Source: Przewalskia tangutica (taxonomy: Eukaryota > Streptophyta > Magnoliopsida > Solanales > Solanaceae). From it: a stretch of 64,000 bases of DNA. Below the pieces are notes generated by a model that searched no databases, was not told where the DNA came from, and saw only the letters and a program-made list of their open reading frames with translations. This document shows, one piece after another, positions 47,984 through 61,400 of the stretch. The stretch lies in assembly GCA_029844215.1 (NCBI GenBank), contig CM056725.1:58503609-58567608 (forward strand), given 5' to 3'. A program made the translations under genes and the position numbers. Positions within the stretch are counted from its first letter, which is position 1, and each line of letters starts with the position of its first letter.

Positions 47984-49260
47984 ATGCCTCCGCGTAAGGC
48001 AACCCAGGCCCAGACGGGCAAGGCAGCCGAGGGAGCTGCTAGTGGGATACAGAGGAGTACGAGGGCGCAGCGGCCAAGACGAGATAGTACTTGACGGCGA
48101 AGTTTTGCGACACCGCCAAAGACCAAAGAAGTTTAGAGCGCGGCGGTGGGCCGAGACTCTGATACACGAGCCTCCAGTCCCACAGCCTGGAGCAGATGAG
48201 ATGAGGTACAAGTAGATGGCCCAGTTATTGGCCAGGGTCGTGGCCAGATATAAGGATAGGCTGGATGCAGCAGTTCCAGTCCCAGTAGCACCCGTAGTTC
48301 ACCCCCGAGCAGACAGTTTGAGGCTACGTGATTTTTTGAGATGTAACCCGCCAGAGTTTTATGGGTCGAGGCCTGAGGATGATCCGCAGGAGTTCATCCG
48401 AAGCGATTCTGGATCGAGAGTGATCAAGGCACGGAGACCGAGTCGGTGGTCCTAGGTTCGCATCGATTGCGTGATACCGCAGCCGATCGGTTTGATTCGC
48501 GAGCTGTCCCCGGGAGAGAATGCACTTCGGCTATTTGGGACGATTTCAAAGTCATTTCTTGCACACTTCTTGCCTCCACGGATGAGAGGGCTCGCCGATG
48601 ATTTTTGGTGTTGGCGAAGCCGCGTCGGCTCGGGAGTACAATGTGAGTTCGACTCATTGGCGACATCCCCGCATTAGTAGCTAGTATGGAGGATCGAGTG
48701 CACCGATATGTTACAGGGCTCGATGATTACCTAGCAGAGAGTTGTTCGGGTGTAGCTCTTCAGCCGGGCATGGACATTTCCCGCATGCAGCTTATGCACT
48801 GAGGCGGTGAGCGGAGAAATCGACGAATGACCAAGGTCGCGAAGAGGCCGAGCAGCAGGTCCTTTGGTGACTTTCGAGGCGGACCGCCTCGCAGCAGACT
48901 AGTTATGTGCCTCCGCCCGATGCAGTGGTCCTCCACAATCTTCGTGGCATCCAGAGTATTCGGGAGCGGTCGTGGCTCGAGGTTCAGATTTTTGGGAGAG
49001 CAGGGGTGTTAGCCAGCTGAAGTCACCCCTACCTCGTTGTGACCGTTGTGGTAGACTCCACAGTGGGGAGTGTCGTGCTAGTCCGGGAGTTTGTTTTATA
49101 TGCGGCCAGCAAGGCCATTTTGGGAGAAACTGTCCACTGTGGGTAGCTGGTAGGATAGCACGCACTACGGGATCGATTCACGTTCTTCACCTTCCATAGC
49201 CAGGCAGGATGTTCATACACCGGCGGGCCACGGTAGAGGTCGCGGTGGAAGTTCCCAGTT
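47984..49260 (+). pseudogene. Ty3/gypsy gag with zinc knuckle, outer element, frameshifted
   Basis: Gag starts at ATG 47984 (MPPRKATQAQTGKAAEGAAS), followed by a basic N-terminal region and RDFLRCNPPEFYGSRPEDDP, the EFIRSDSGSRV segment, DEFSGAFLA-like sequence near 48530, PALVASMEDRVHRYVTGLDD near 48675-48730, LAESCSGVALQPGMDISRM, and a clean zinc knuckle CFICGQQGHFGRNC (C-X2-C-X4-H-X4-C) at 49092-49133. Frames change around 48060, 48450, 48600 and 48800. Coding after the knuckle ends near 49260. Without these shifts the protein would be about 420 residues, a normal Gag length. Nothing of pol follows. Confidence 0.87.
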
Positions 49261-50085
49261 TTAGCGGTCCTTTGAACCGCCTATTTTCAGGTATATCCTT
49301 AACCCTCTAGAGTTTGGTATGTTTTGATGTTATGATGATGTGTTTAGTGTTATGATGATGTGTTTAGTGTTATGTTCGGATAGCTTTGTGCTAAAATGTG
49401 ATTTAGAAACCTGGTTAGTGAAAAAGGGGTAAGCCTGGGGGTGAGAAAATGATGAACCTTAGAATATTACAGTTGAGACCTTGGATGTAAGGCCGTCTTG
49501 AGTACAAGTTTTGCGAGTGATCCTTGTCAGAACGTATAGGTATACGTGGAGAAATTGTGGGAAAATTTCCTTGGGTGGTGTAAAATGGAAGTGGTAGCTT
49601 TCATGACCTGTATAGGTAAGATTGTTCCGGATCGGGGAACAAGAGCGTGATGCGTTAAGTGGGTCGGGTTGGGGCCATGTTGAGGGCCAACCCGCGGCCT
49701 GTTTCGAGGTGGGGTCAGCTCTGGGTGGTCCCGCCAGGTGGTAGGGTCACGAGGGTGCTAGGCCCAAGTTTAGACGACCATCGTATGAGTTCGTGGATAT
49801 GTTCGACCAGAAGCGGATCGTGAAGGCCGGGAATGGCCTTAAGGAAGAGTGAAGCTAGTAAGATGACCAAGTTTGGAGGTTGTGACTCCAAAATTTTGGG
49901 CAACAGAAGCGTTGATGGGAGTGTGGTACGTGTACTAGAAGAGTTCAAGTGTTCGAGAAGGGCACGACGAGTAAGGAAGGAAGAGGACGTGTGTTATTTT
50001 TGTGGCCATATGTGGCGTTGGCAACTTGTTAGAGGAACTTCATCGTTACCCATCTTGAGAAGGAACATTCGGGACGAATGTTTCT
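49261..50085 (+). other. Spacer of outer element, pol absent
   Basis: Equivalent to the array spacer (compare 1100-1656 in reverse). A remnant of the integrase 3' tail may be present at 49990-50040 (TTTTTGTGGCCATATGTGGC), but the integrase coding part is deleted. Confidence 0.65.
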
Positions 50086-50098
50086 AAGGAGGGGAGAA
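50086..50098 (+). other. Polypurine tract, outer element
   Basis: AAGGAGGGGAGAA immediately before the 3' LTR. Confidence 0.9.
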
Positions 50099-50529
50099 TG
50101 TTATACCCCGTATTTCCAGAGTATGTACGTGAGGGCGTACGTATTTAAATTTGAGCCTTAAGATTTGACAAAGTTCGAAAAGTTGGGCACAAGTGCCGAA
50201 AAGAATCGTTTTTCGACGAAACGTTTTACTAAACTTGCGAAGGGAAAATTCCGGCTATGTCATTGAGAATTTTTGCGGATTTTTCCGAGAGACGAAATAT
50301 TTTGGACCAACGGGAGGGTGACATGTGTCACCCTCAAAGAGTGGACGGCAATGGGGTTCCTTGCACGTTTTTTTTGTGCTTTGTTGTAGTCAAGGTTAGG
50401 TAGGATATTTGTGAGATATTTTGTGTAGTTGATGAACAAGTGGGACCCACTTACACATGGCTTAATCCTCACCCTACACTTGCCTAACACTTGGCTTGAT
50501 CTTGGCCATTGGTTGGCCATTTCTTGACC

Positions 50530-50537
50530 TATAAATA
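50530..50537 (+). promoter_or_regulatory. TATA-like box, outer element 3' LTR
   Basis: TATAAATA, copy of 44613-44620. Confidence 0.6.
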
Positions 50538-51371
50538 CCCCCTTAGTTGATGAACTTTCTTCATCCAAAAATCATTTTCCAAGTCTTGAAATCTCTCCCC
50601 CTTTGTGAGTAAAAATCGTCCAAAGCCCTCCCCCTTTGAGAGCCTAGCCGTGGCAAACCCCTCGAGTGAGGCTTGGCGTGTGTGGTACCCCATAGCCTAG
50701 TTGTTTTCGTCTAATACCCCTTGTTGTGGTATAGAAATACTCCTAGTATTGTTATAATGCCCAAATACCTTGCCCAAATACCTTGTAGTATTCCCAAGGT
50801 TACACTTATACAAAAGCCCAGAAAATACTATTATACTTTCTTTAGCCACTAAACGAAACCCTAAGGAAAATCTTCATTGATAGTTGAAGTATTTAAGTAG
50901 AAGTTGGTTAGAACTTCTAAGGGTTGTTTGGAGCGGATTGGAGCACTCGGAGTAGGAGCTAAGCGTTGCTCAGGAGCGACTTTAAACTCGGATAATTTTG
51001 GGCTCATCGAGGTAAATACTACTGTCCTTCTATTGTAATTGGAAATTACATACTGTCATAGTAGAAATGAATATAAGATTCATAGAAGAGATTTGAACTG
51101 TAATAGAAGGATATTACAGAAAAGGATTGAACTGAAATCACTTGGAAGAATATAAGTAGAAGTTAAAGCTGACTTACATAGGATTCTGACATGGACTGAT
51201 AACCTTTATTGGTTGAATGTTTTGCAAGTAGCATGTGCTACTTAGAAGGTGGTCAAGGCTAGCCGGGTTATAGCCGTGGAGCGTTTTGCTTATAGTCGAT
51301 AATCGTCGCGAGGTATGTGATTCTTCCTATACTCTTGAGCATGATATTTTAAAGGAAGATATATATAGTAC

Positions 51372-51706
51372 GACAATGTCTTTTGACTTAAGCCTAAATA
51401 ATATATAGTAAGGTAGACGTACGTGTGCTAATTGAACGTAGTTGTTCGGCAATGTCTTTTGACTTAAGCCTGAATAATATATAGTACGGTAGACGTACGT
51501 GTGCTAATTGAACGTAGTTGTACGGCAATGTCTTTTGACTTAAGCCTGAATAAATATATAGTATGCAGACGACGTCGTGTGCTAATTGAACGTAGTTGTT
51601 CGGCAATGTCTTTTGACTTAAGCCTGAATAATATATAGTACGGTAGACGTACGTGTGCTAATTGAACGTAGTTGTACGGCAATGTCTTTTGACATAAGCC
51701 TGAATA
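51372..51706 (+). repeat. 76-77-bp minisatellite, about five copies (3' LTR)
   Basis: Same repeat and copy number as in the 5' LTR; the copy near 51560 reads GTATGCAGACGACGTCGTG in place of GTACGGTAGACGTACGTG. Confidence 0.9.
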
Positions 51707-52778
51707 ATAAAAAACTTGAAGTATGTCACAAGAGTTAAGAAACCATTTTTGAAAGAAGAGTAACACTTGGTTTTAAAGGTTTTAAAAAGAGTTATACTAG
51801 CTTTATGGGGAGTTAGGTATAACGTCTTAAGAGAGGTAAAGAAAATGGTTTACTGATTTTAGAAGTTAAGAGACTTGATCTTATAAGATAAGATACTTAA
51901 CTTAAATGAATTAATATGAGTTTTGTGTGAAACCTCATTCGTGAGTAATGAGTACGTGGTTTTTAAAAGGAATAATGTTTTACTGATTTCGGAAATCAGA
52001 ATGTGTATCGACAAACCACTGCAGCGTTAATAAAGGAAAATGTATTGAATAATGAAGTATTATTAAAACCAGTAGAATCCTCCATCTGCATAGAAGCTAA
52101 AGATGAGACAAAATGACATTACATTTCCTAGATCATGGCTGCTTAATAAGATTTATGAACAAGAATAACCTACTCGCCTATGACATATGTTACTCAATTG
52201 TTTTAAAAAGAGATTAAGACATTGAACTATGAAACTTTTCTAAAAAGAGACTTGAGTAATTGAAATTAGGCAAACTGGAACTTTAGGGAAAAGAAAGGCA
52301 TTGTGTTGTCATGGTTTAAAACTTAAAGTGTTATAACAGCTTTATGGGAAGTTGGTTATAACGACTTTATGAAAACAAAAGAAGGGTTTTTATCATTGGT
52401 TTTAATGTGGGAACTTGGCTTTAAAAAAAGAGAAGTTGTTTTGGTTTGCTTAAAAGATGTAAGTCACTCTATTTTATACTACGGGTATCGGGTGACTTTT
52501 ATAAAAGGAATAGATCTCTTTAAAAGGAATTTAACGTACGTAGTACTTTAGGGTTAAAACCCGGACTTTGGCATAAAATGAAAGTACGTTGAGTTGTGTG
52601 AAACTTGCCTATGCTTGTTGTTGTGAAACTTGCCTATGCTTGTTGTGATAGCCTTTGTTGTGCAAGAATTGTGTTTCTATACTACCGTGTCTCTCGATGG
52701 AGGGTCGGTTGACTTGTTAAGAACTTACTTGGACGTGCGCGTGACGAGAAATTCCACGCACGTTCTGTTGATAGTTCT

Positions 52779-55700
52779 TGTTATACCCGTAGTTCCGTGG
52801 TATATAGGTGAGGATGTGCGTGCGAGATTACGGTAAATTTTGGAATGAAAGAAAGATGTGATTTTTCGACTAAAAGTTTCCGGTTTTGTGAAGAAAAGGT
52901 TCGTTAATGGGAATTGGATTCCCATTTGGTATTCGGACTTCTTAGAATATTTGAGAATTATGGAATTTTATTTAGGAAATGGTCACGTGGGGCCACGGGT
53001 GAAATTTACTGGTTTGTGGGCCCGCTTAGTTTATGAGATTTTGGCCATTATGGATATTTTCTGGAGATGAAATATAATGGACCAGTAGGAGGGCGACACG
53101 TGTCACCCCCTAGGTGGCCCTTGGCCAAATTAGCTAGAAAGTGGCAAGCAGTGGCGCCAAGTCTTGCTAGATATTTTGTGTGGACAAGTGGCTTGTGGGT
53201 CCCACCCACACTTGTCCCCAATCTCAACCACACACTTGCCTTCATCCTATCCCTTGGTTGTCCTATTTATGCACCCTTAGTTGATGAAATCTTCCACACT
53301 TAGACATTTGAAGACTTGAAAAACCCTCCCTTCTCCCTTGACCTAGAGCTCGGTTTTGCCCCCATTTCTTGAGCAAAATTTGTCCAACAATTCTTAAACT
53401 CTTAAGTGTTCTTCCCTAAGGTGTTAGGAAGATTGTGTACCAAGAGTTGGAAAAGATTTCACACCCCTAGGCTTGAAGGGATGCCTTGGCCGAAAGTTGT
53501 CATCTTGAAACCCTAAGTGTTCTTCACTTTTTGGAGTTTAATCTTGAAGAGAAGTTGGTTAGGAGCTTCTATGGGTTGCTTGTAGCGGATTGGAACGTAA
53601 AGATTTGGAGCTAAGACTTGCTTGGAGCGACTTTAAGAACTTGGATATTTTTGGGCTATTTGAGGTAGTGGAACTTAAACCTCTTTGTGAATTGGTTGTT
53701 ATACATATATTATAAGTATATTATGGATTATATAATATATGGAGTAAGTTTGGAAGAGTTGGATCTTGTTAACTTGTTAAAAGAAAGGATTGGCCGTTTG
53801 CCATTAAAATGGTAAAACGTATCTTACTTGCAAGAAGCTAATAACAAAGTAACTATAACTTATATTAAGAATGGAAATATAAGTTGGATGACTAATGAGT
53901 AAATTGGATAAGTAAAATGGACAAAGTTGGCCAAGGACCCCAACTTAAGGATCAGATTTACTTTGGACCGTATTTACTTTGGACCGTATTTACTTTGGAC
54001 CGTATTTACATTGGATGTATTTACATTTCGCGGGAAGATTTTTCAATCGCGTTAGTTTGGGCGTGTGATCCTTTTTAATTATTGTATTGTTATGAAGGCG
54101 TGATAGTAAACCGCTACCGATCGCGCGTAATCCCCTTCTTTTACTTATTGTTGTTATGGCGCGCGATAGTAAACCGCGTTACCGTTTGGGCGTGTAATCC
54201 CCTTCTTTATGTTGTTTAATTATTACGCCTTATATATATATGGTATATATATTACGTTATTCGCCTTGGTAAAAGATGGAAAAGTGAGTATAAGCGGAAG
54301 TCTTTGAAATTTCCGTAGATTTTGAGGGCTTTTTATTGGTATAAGTCTTGATGATAAGAAAGGTTTGATAGAGTACTATGACCATTTTAGGAGTGCGATT
54401 ACGTGTGGCGTGATCTACTTGGCTTAGGAGTAGCCGACGGGTTGAAGTACTTGAGCGTTTGCTTATTGTCGATAAATCGTCGCGAGGTATGTGAACCTCT
54501 TCCTATCTTTTCTAGCATGATTGTTGTGAACTATGTAGTGCGGTAGACGCATACGTGCTAAGTGATTTGGTTGGTTTAAAACATAGGGTGTTATAATAGC
54601 TTTATGGGAAGTTAGTTATAACGACCTTACGTGAAAATGGTTTATGATGTTAGAAGTTAAGAGACTTGATCTTATAAGATAAGAGACTTAACTTATTTGT
54701 TTTAATGTGGATGTTTGTGTGAAACCTCATTCGTGAGTAATGAGTACTTGGTTTTAAAGGGATAATGTTTTACCGATTTCGAATCGAATGTGTATCGACA
54801 GCACCATCATAGCGTTAATAAAGGAAAATGTATTGAATAATGATGTTGTATTAAAACCAAGAGAAACCTCCATCCGCATAAGCTAAGATGAGACAAAATG
54901 ATATTACATTTTCTAGATCATGGTCAGTAATAAGATCGTTATAAACAAAGAATAAACTACTCACATATATGACATATGTTACTCAATTGTTTTAAAAGAG
55001 ATTAAGACTATGAGTTATGAAACCTTTCTAAAATAAGTGACTTGAGCATTTGAAAATGAAGCTTGAGTAATGAAACTAGGCAAACCGGAACTTAGGAAAA
55101 GAATGTTGTTACTTGATTTTGAAAAGGAATGTGGGTTGGTCATTCTAATACTATGGGTATAGGTGACTTTTATAAAAGTAATGGATCTCTTTAAAAGAAC
55201 TTAACGTATGTAGTACTTTGGGGTTAAAACCCGACTTTGGCATAAAATGAAAGTACTTTGAGTTGTGTGAAACTTGCCTATGCTTGTTGTTGTGAAACTT
55301 GCCTATGCTTGTTGTTGTGAAACTTGCCTATGCTTGTGATGATAGCCTTTGTTGTGCAAGTGTGGTATTTACGTTACTGGCGTCTCGATGCAGGTCATCG
55401 ACTTGTCGAGAACTTACTTGGGCGTCTTTGGCGGTGATGGAGAATTCCACGGGTATGTTTCCATTTTGATTATTGTCTTGTTGATGTCACATGGACATGT
55501 CTACACCGTCGCAGATTCGGGGCACGCGGCCGCGCCGGGTTGATTACCGATATATTGTTATTGTGGTTACATGGACATGTCTACACCGAGGTAGAATTCC
55601 GGGGCATGTGGCGGCGGCGGTTGATCACCCAAAGATATTATTGTTGATGTCACGTGGGCGTGTCACACCGAGGTAGAATTCCGGCATGTGGCCATGGGGC

Positions 55701-56372
55701 ATTGGTATTATTGTTGCATCATGGACATGTCTACACCGATGCAGACCGGCATGCGGCCGTGATGCGAACATGATTGATGTTGTGGGCGTAAGACCCATAG
55801 TTATATTTGAGTGATGACTTGAGGCGTGAGTCCTCGATCGACATGATCGCTTTTATGTTGTGAATCGTAGTTTGGTTATCATACATGTCTCTGCTTTATA
55901 TAGACTAGTATGATTTCATTACGATTTTTACGATTTCACATACTTGGTACTGTTAGATCGACTCTTTCGGGCCGCGTCATGCCGCAGTAGAGGTACATCG
56001 GCCGTGGATCCTCGCTCTTAGGATCTCGCCAGCGCTTGGGAAGCTCCGTTTCTCCGAGGCTTATCTTTTAGTATGTGTTCCCTGAGTTGTAGGTTCTTGT
56101 ACATTCGTGGTATGGCGGGCCCCGTCCGTCATAGTTGTTGTAAATCTTAGAGGTATGTAGTACTGTTGTGGGCAGGGTTTGTAAAAAGGGATTAAACTGT
56201 TCGTTTTGAAAGAGTTGTATTTATTATGTTATTGGAAGGTAACCGTTGGGTTGACTTTGTTTATGTTCATATATCTGCTTCTTGTTTAAGTTTTATTTTC
56301 CGCTGGTTTTCTCGATGATTGTATCACTAGGGTGCCGGATAAGGCACGATGCGAACGGGCGAAGTCGTTACA
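52779..56372 (+). repeat. 5' LTR of the inner element (3594 bp)
   Basis: Starts TGTTATACCCGTAGTTCCG and ends GAAGTCGTTACA. A TATA-like CTATTTATGC lies near 53265 and a donor-like TGAGGTAGTG with GT at 53665. TTTACTTTGGACCGTA repeats lie at 53960-54020 and a GTGATAGTAAACCGC duplication at 54100-54180. The minisatellite slot is 55489-55745. Confidence 0.9.
55489..55745 (+). repeat. Minisatellite of about 70-82 bp, four copies (inner 5' LTR)
   Basis: Copies start at CACATGGACATGTCTACACC or a variant (55489, 55570, 55652 as CACGTGGGCGTGTC, about 55718). The consensus start is a short inverted repeat ACATG-GA-CATGT. Followed by GTAGAATTCCGGGGCATGTGG. Repeat lengths vary by losses in GC-rich parts. 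Confidence 0.85.
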
Positions 56373-56376
56373 AAAG

Positions 56377-56387
56377 TGGTATCGAGC
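56377..56387 (+). other. Altered primer binding site, inner element
   Basis: TGGTATCGAGC instead of TGGTATCAGAGC; the same CAG-to-CG change as at 23810-23820. Confidence 0.75.
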
Positions 56388-56573
56388 GATTAATCCTCGG
56401 AAAGTGTCTACGCACCGTGTCTAGTAGTCTTGATTATCGATGTGTTGTGCACCACATCTATAATCGTGAGGCCGAGACATTTAGGATTAGTTTCCATTCT
56501 TCTCATTCCGAGATCGTGCCTTAGAAATTTGTGTTGTAAGTTGGACCCTCCGACGTATCTCGTTTTTACGATT

Positions 56574-57783
56574 ATGCCTCGCGCAGGCAACGAGCCACGA
56601 AGGGCAAGATGCAGGGAACCGCTAGTGAGATACTGAGAGCGAGGCGCAGCCCGAACGATACACGAGGTTGTGCTTGAGACGGCCCGGGTTTTGTAGCGCC
56701 GCCCGGCCCAGAAGGTTAGAGCGCAGCAATAGGCTGCCGAGACCCGCGATACTGAGCCTCCATCCCGATGCAGAGGCGGAGGAGATGGGTTATAAGGAGA
56801 TGGCCCGATTCTTTGGCGAGTCGTGGCCGATATGAGGATAAATTTGGATCTGGCGATTCAGATTCGATGCACCGTGGTTCACCCCGGCGAGATAGTTTGA
56901 GGCTACGGACTTTCTCGAGTTGTAGCGCCGTAGTTTTATGGGTCGAGGCACGAGGATGATCCGCAGGAGTTCATCGGCGATTCTGACGATCATGCGGGTG
57001 ATCAAGGCTTGAGACCGAGTCTGTGACCTTTGGTTCGCGTCGGCCGCGTGATACCGCAATCGATTGGTTTGATTCATGAGCTTTCGGGAGAGCATGCACC
57101 TCAGCAGTATGGGATGAGTTTTTGGGCGTTCTCACGCACTTCTTGCCTCCGCGGATGAGGAGACGCGGGTAAACATTTTTGATGCTTAGACAGGCGGGCG
57201 TGCGGTTGGGAGTACAATGTGGAGTTCGACTCATTGGCGATGCGTCCAGCGTTGGTAGCTAGTATGGAGGATCGAGTGCACCGATATGTTCTGAGGCTCG
57301 ATGATTACATGTCGAGGCATGTTCGGAGTAACTCTTGGTAGGGCATGGACATTGCCGCACGCAGCTCACGGCTGGGATGTGAGGCACGGAGAGGTCGACG
57401 GAATGACCAAGATCAGCGAAGAGGGCGAACAACGAGGTCCTTTGGTGACTTTCGAGGCGGACCGCCTCGGCGATACTAGTTTTGTACCTCCGCCACGGTC
57501 AGTGGTCCTCACAACCTTGAGTATTCGGAGCGGTCGGGCTCGAGGTTGAGTTTCGAGGAAGTAAGGGTGTTGGCGGATCGCGGTCACCCACCTCGGTGTG
57601 GTCGATGTGGTAGACCGCATTTGAAGTGTCGTGGTGCGGGGAGCTTGTTATTTTTGCGGCGGCGGGGCCATTTGCGAGGAACTGTCCAGGCCAAGGGTAG
57701 CACGGATGTTACGACTCGACCCTACGGATCGATGGGTGGTTCATCGCCTTACAGTTATGCGCCTGCGGTGTGCCTATGATTAG
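56574..57783 (+). pseudogene. Ty3/gypsy gag, inner element, heavily frameshifted
   Basis: Starts at ATG 56574 in the context TTTTTACGATTATG (sister: TTTTTACCAGTTATG). Fragments of the gag domain can be found in changing frames: VVHPGEIV..LRLRTFSS near 56880, EFIGDSDDHAG near 56970, YNVEFDSLAM near 57217-57245, ASMEDRVHRYVLRLDDYM near 57255-57310. The zinc knuckle at 57646-57690 begins CYFCG but loses its His and third Cys through a missing base. The stop is at 57781-57783. More degraded than the outer copy, although its LTRs look equally young. Confidence 0.8.
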
Positions 57784-58487
57784 AGTGGAGCGGTAGCTTG
57801 GTATATCCTTAACCCTCAGAGTTTGGTTTTGCGATATGATGATCTTATTATTGTGTGCTATGCGGATAGCGTTGTGTTGTTTGTAAGTTAGAAAACATGG
57901 TTAGTTGGAAGGATAAGTGTGGGGCATGGAAAGTGTGAACCTTAGAGTTTTATACGTGGAGACCTTAGAGGCGAGGCCGTCTTGAGTGGGTGATTTTACG
58001 GTTGGTCTTTCTTAGATGTACTTGGTATGCGGGAAATATTATGGGATAATTACATGGGTAGTGTGAGATGGAAGTGGTAGCTTTCATGGCGTGAATTAGT
58101 AAGATTGTTCGGATCGGGAACAAGAGTTGGCGCGTTTAGGGGTCGGGTTGAGGGCCATTTGCGGGTCAACCCGCAGCCCATATTGAGGTGGGGTCGGTTC
58201 GAGGTGGTCACGGTGGTAGTGCCCAAGTTTAGGTAACCATCGTGCGAGTTCGTGGATCGTTCAACCAGAATCGGATCGTGAAGGCGGGAATGGCCTTAGA
58301 GTAAATTGAAGCTAGTGGAGCTGTTGTAAGATTAGAAATGATTCCTCGTTGACTTGGATTTGAGTTTTGCGCACATGTTATATTCTCGCCATTGGTGGCG
58401 TGATCGGTTTGTAAGTATAGTAGTGAAGACTATCCGAAACACAAATGCGTTTGGAGACTTAGAATGAACATTCGGACGAATGTTTCT
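57784..58487 (+). other. Spacer of inner element, pol absent
   Basis: Matches the outer spacer and the array spacer. Contains GCGGGT-CA-ACCCGC near 58162-58175, the counterpart of the inverted repeat at 1227-1240. No domain seen. Confidence 0.65.
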
Positions 58488-58498
58488 AAGAGGAAGAA
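58488..58498 (+). other. Polypurine tract, inner element
   Basis: AAGAGGAAGAA adjoining the 3' LTR start; shorter than the outer element's tract by loss of G bases. Confidence 0.8.
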
Positions 58499-61400
58499 TG
58501 TTATACCCGTAGTTCCGTGGTATATAGGTGAGGATATGCGTGCGAGATTACGGCGAAATTTTGGAATGAAAGAAAGATGTGATTTTTCACGGAAAAGTTT
58601 AGGTTTTGTGAAGAAAAAGGTTCGTTAATGGGAATTGGATTCCCATTTGGTATTCGGACTTTAGAATATTTGAGAATTATGGAATTTTATTTCGGAAATG
58701 GTCACGTGGGGCCCACGGGTGAAATTCTGGTTTTGTGGGGCCCGCTTAGTTTTTGAGATTTTGGCCATTATGGATATTTTCGAGATGAAATATTTTGGGC
58801 CAGTAGGAGGCGACACGTGTCACCCCCAGGTGGCCCTTGGCCGAAATTAGCTAGACAGTGGCAAGACAGTGGCAAGTCTTGCTAGATATTTTGTGTGGAC
58901 AAGTGGCTTGTGGGTCCCACCCACACTTGTCCCCAATCTCAACCACACACTTGCCTTCATCCTATCCCTTGGTTGTCCTATTTATGCACCCTTAGTTGAT
59001 GAAATCTTCCACACTTGGACATTTGAAGACTTGAAAAACCCTCCCTTCTCCCTTGACCTAGAGCTCTCGGTTTTGCCCCCATTTCTTGAGCAAAATTTGT
59101 CCAACAATTCTTAAACTCTTAAGTGTTCTTCCCTAAGGTGTTAGGAAGATTGTGTACCAAGAGTTGGAAAAGATTTCACACCCCTAGGCTTGAAGGGATG
59201 CCTTGGCCGAAAGTTGTCATCTTGAAACCCTAAGTGTTCTTCACTTTTTGGAGTTTAATCTTGAAGAGAAGTTGGTTAGGAGCTTCTATGGGTTGCTTGT
59301 AGCGGATTGGGCGTAAAGATTTGGAGCTAAGACTTGCTTGGAGCGACTTTAAGAACTTGGATATTTTGGGCTATTTGAGGTAGTGGAACTTAAACCTCTT
59401 TGTGAATTGGTGGTTATACATATATTATAAGTATATTATGGATTATATAATATATGGAGTAAGTTTGGAAGAGTTGGATCTTGTTAACTTGTTAAAAGAA
59501 AGGATTGGCCGTTTGCCATTAAAATGGTAAAAACGTATCTTACTTGCTAAGAAGCTAATAACAAAGTAACTATAACTTATATTAAGAATGGAAATATAAG
59601 TTGGATGACTAATGAGTAAATTGGATAAGTAAAATGGACAAAGTTGGCCAAGGACCCCAACTTAAGGACTGTATTTACTTTGGACTGTATTTACTTTGGA
59701 CCGTATTTACTTTGGACTGTATTTACATTGGACTGTATTTACATTTCTGTTAAGGGGAAGATTTTTCAATCGCGTTCCGTTTGGGCGTGTGATCCCCTTT
59801 TTAATTATTGTATTGTTATGAAGGCGTGATAGTAAACTGCGTTACGGTTGGCGCGTAATCCCTTCTTTTACTTATTGTTGTTATGAAGGCGTGATAGTAA
59901 ACGCGTTACCGTTTGGGCGTGTAATCCCTTCTTTATGTTGTTTAATTATTACGCCTTATATATATATATGGTATATATATTACGTTATTCGCCTTGGTAA
60001 AAGATGGAAAAGTGAGTATAAACGGGAAGTCTTTGAAATTTCCGTAGATTTTGAGGGCTTTTATTGGTATAAGTCTTGATGATAAGAAAGGTTTGATAGG
60101 AGTACTATGACCATTTTAGGAGTGGAGTACTACGTGTGGCGTGATCTACTTGGCTTAAGGAGTAGCCGACGGGTTGAAGTACTTGGAGCGTTTTGCTTAT
60201 TGTCGATAAATCGTCGCGAGGTATGTGAACCTCTTCCTATCTTTTCTAGCATGATTGTTGTGAACTATGTAGTACGGTAGACGTACATATGCTAAGTGAT
60301 TTGGTTGGTTTATAACATAGGGTGTTATAATAGCTTTATGGGAAGTTAGTTATAACGACCTTATGTAGGTGAAAATGGTTTACTGATGTTAGAAGTTAAG
60401 AGACTTGATCTTATAAGATAAGAGACTTAACTTATTTGTTTTAATGTGGATGTTTGTGTGAAACATCATTCTTGAGTAATGAGTACTTGGTTTTAAAGGG
60501 ATAATGTTTCTTGATTTGGGAATCGAGAATGTGTATCGGCAGACCATTGCGGCGTTAATAAAGGAAAATGTATTGAATAATGATGTGTTGTATTAAAACC
60601 GGTAGAAACCTCCATCAAAGATAAAAGCTAAGATGAGACAAAATGATATTACATTTTCTAGATCATATTTCTTTGTAATAAGATCGTTATAAACAAAGAA
60701 TAAACTACTCACATATATGACATATGTTACTCAATTGTTTTAAAAGAGATTAAGACTATGAGTTATGAAACCTTTCTAAAATAAGTGACTTGAGCATTTG
60801 AAAATGAGAAGCTTGAGTAATTGAAACTAGGCAAACCGAACTTAGGAAAAGAATGTTGTTACTTGATTTTGAAAAGGAATGTGGGTTGGTCATTCTAATA
60901 CTATGGGTATAGGGTGACTTTTATAAAAGTAATGGATCTCTTTTAAAAGAACTTAACGTATGTAGTACTTTGGGGTTAAAAACCCGACTTTGGCATAAAA
61001 TGAAAGTACTTTGAGTTGTGTGAAACTTGCCTATGCTTGTTGTTGTGAAACTTGCCTATGCTTGTTGTTGTGAAACTTGCCTATGCTTGTGATGATAGCT
61101 TTTGTTGTGCAAGTGTGGTATTTACGTATTCTGGCGTCTCGATAGAGGCGGTCGACTTGTTGAGAACTTACTTGGGCGTCTTTGGCGGTGATGGAGAATT
61201 CCACGGGTATGTTTCCATTTTGATTCTTGTCTTGTTGTTGATGTCACATGGACATGTCTACACCGTCAAAGATTCGGGCATCGCGGCCGTGCGGCGGGTT
61301 GATTACCGATATATTGTTATTGTGGTTACATGGACATGTCTACAGAGGTAGAATTCGGGGCATGTGGCCGTGCGGCGGGGTTGATCACCCAGATATTATT

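Larger units (their letters stand above)
50099..52778 (+). repeat. 3' LTR of the outer element, first part
   Basis: Near-identical to 44182-46890 including the five 76-bp repeats (51372-51706). It is interrupted at 52778, just before its 70-bp repeat block, by the inner element. Confidence 0.92.

Noticed and set aside
48424..49220. Minus-strand frames of 60-88 codons
   Set aside because: Shadows of the outer element's gag, which has the zinc knuckle on the plus strand.
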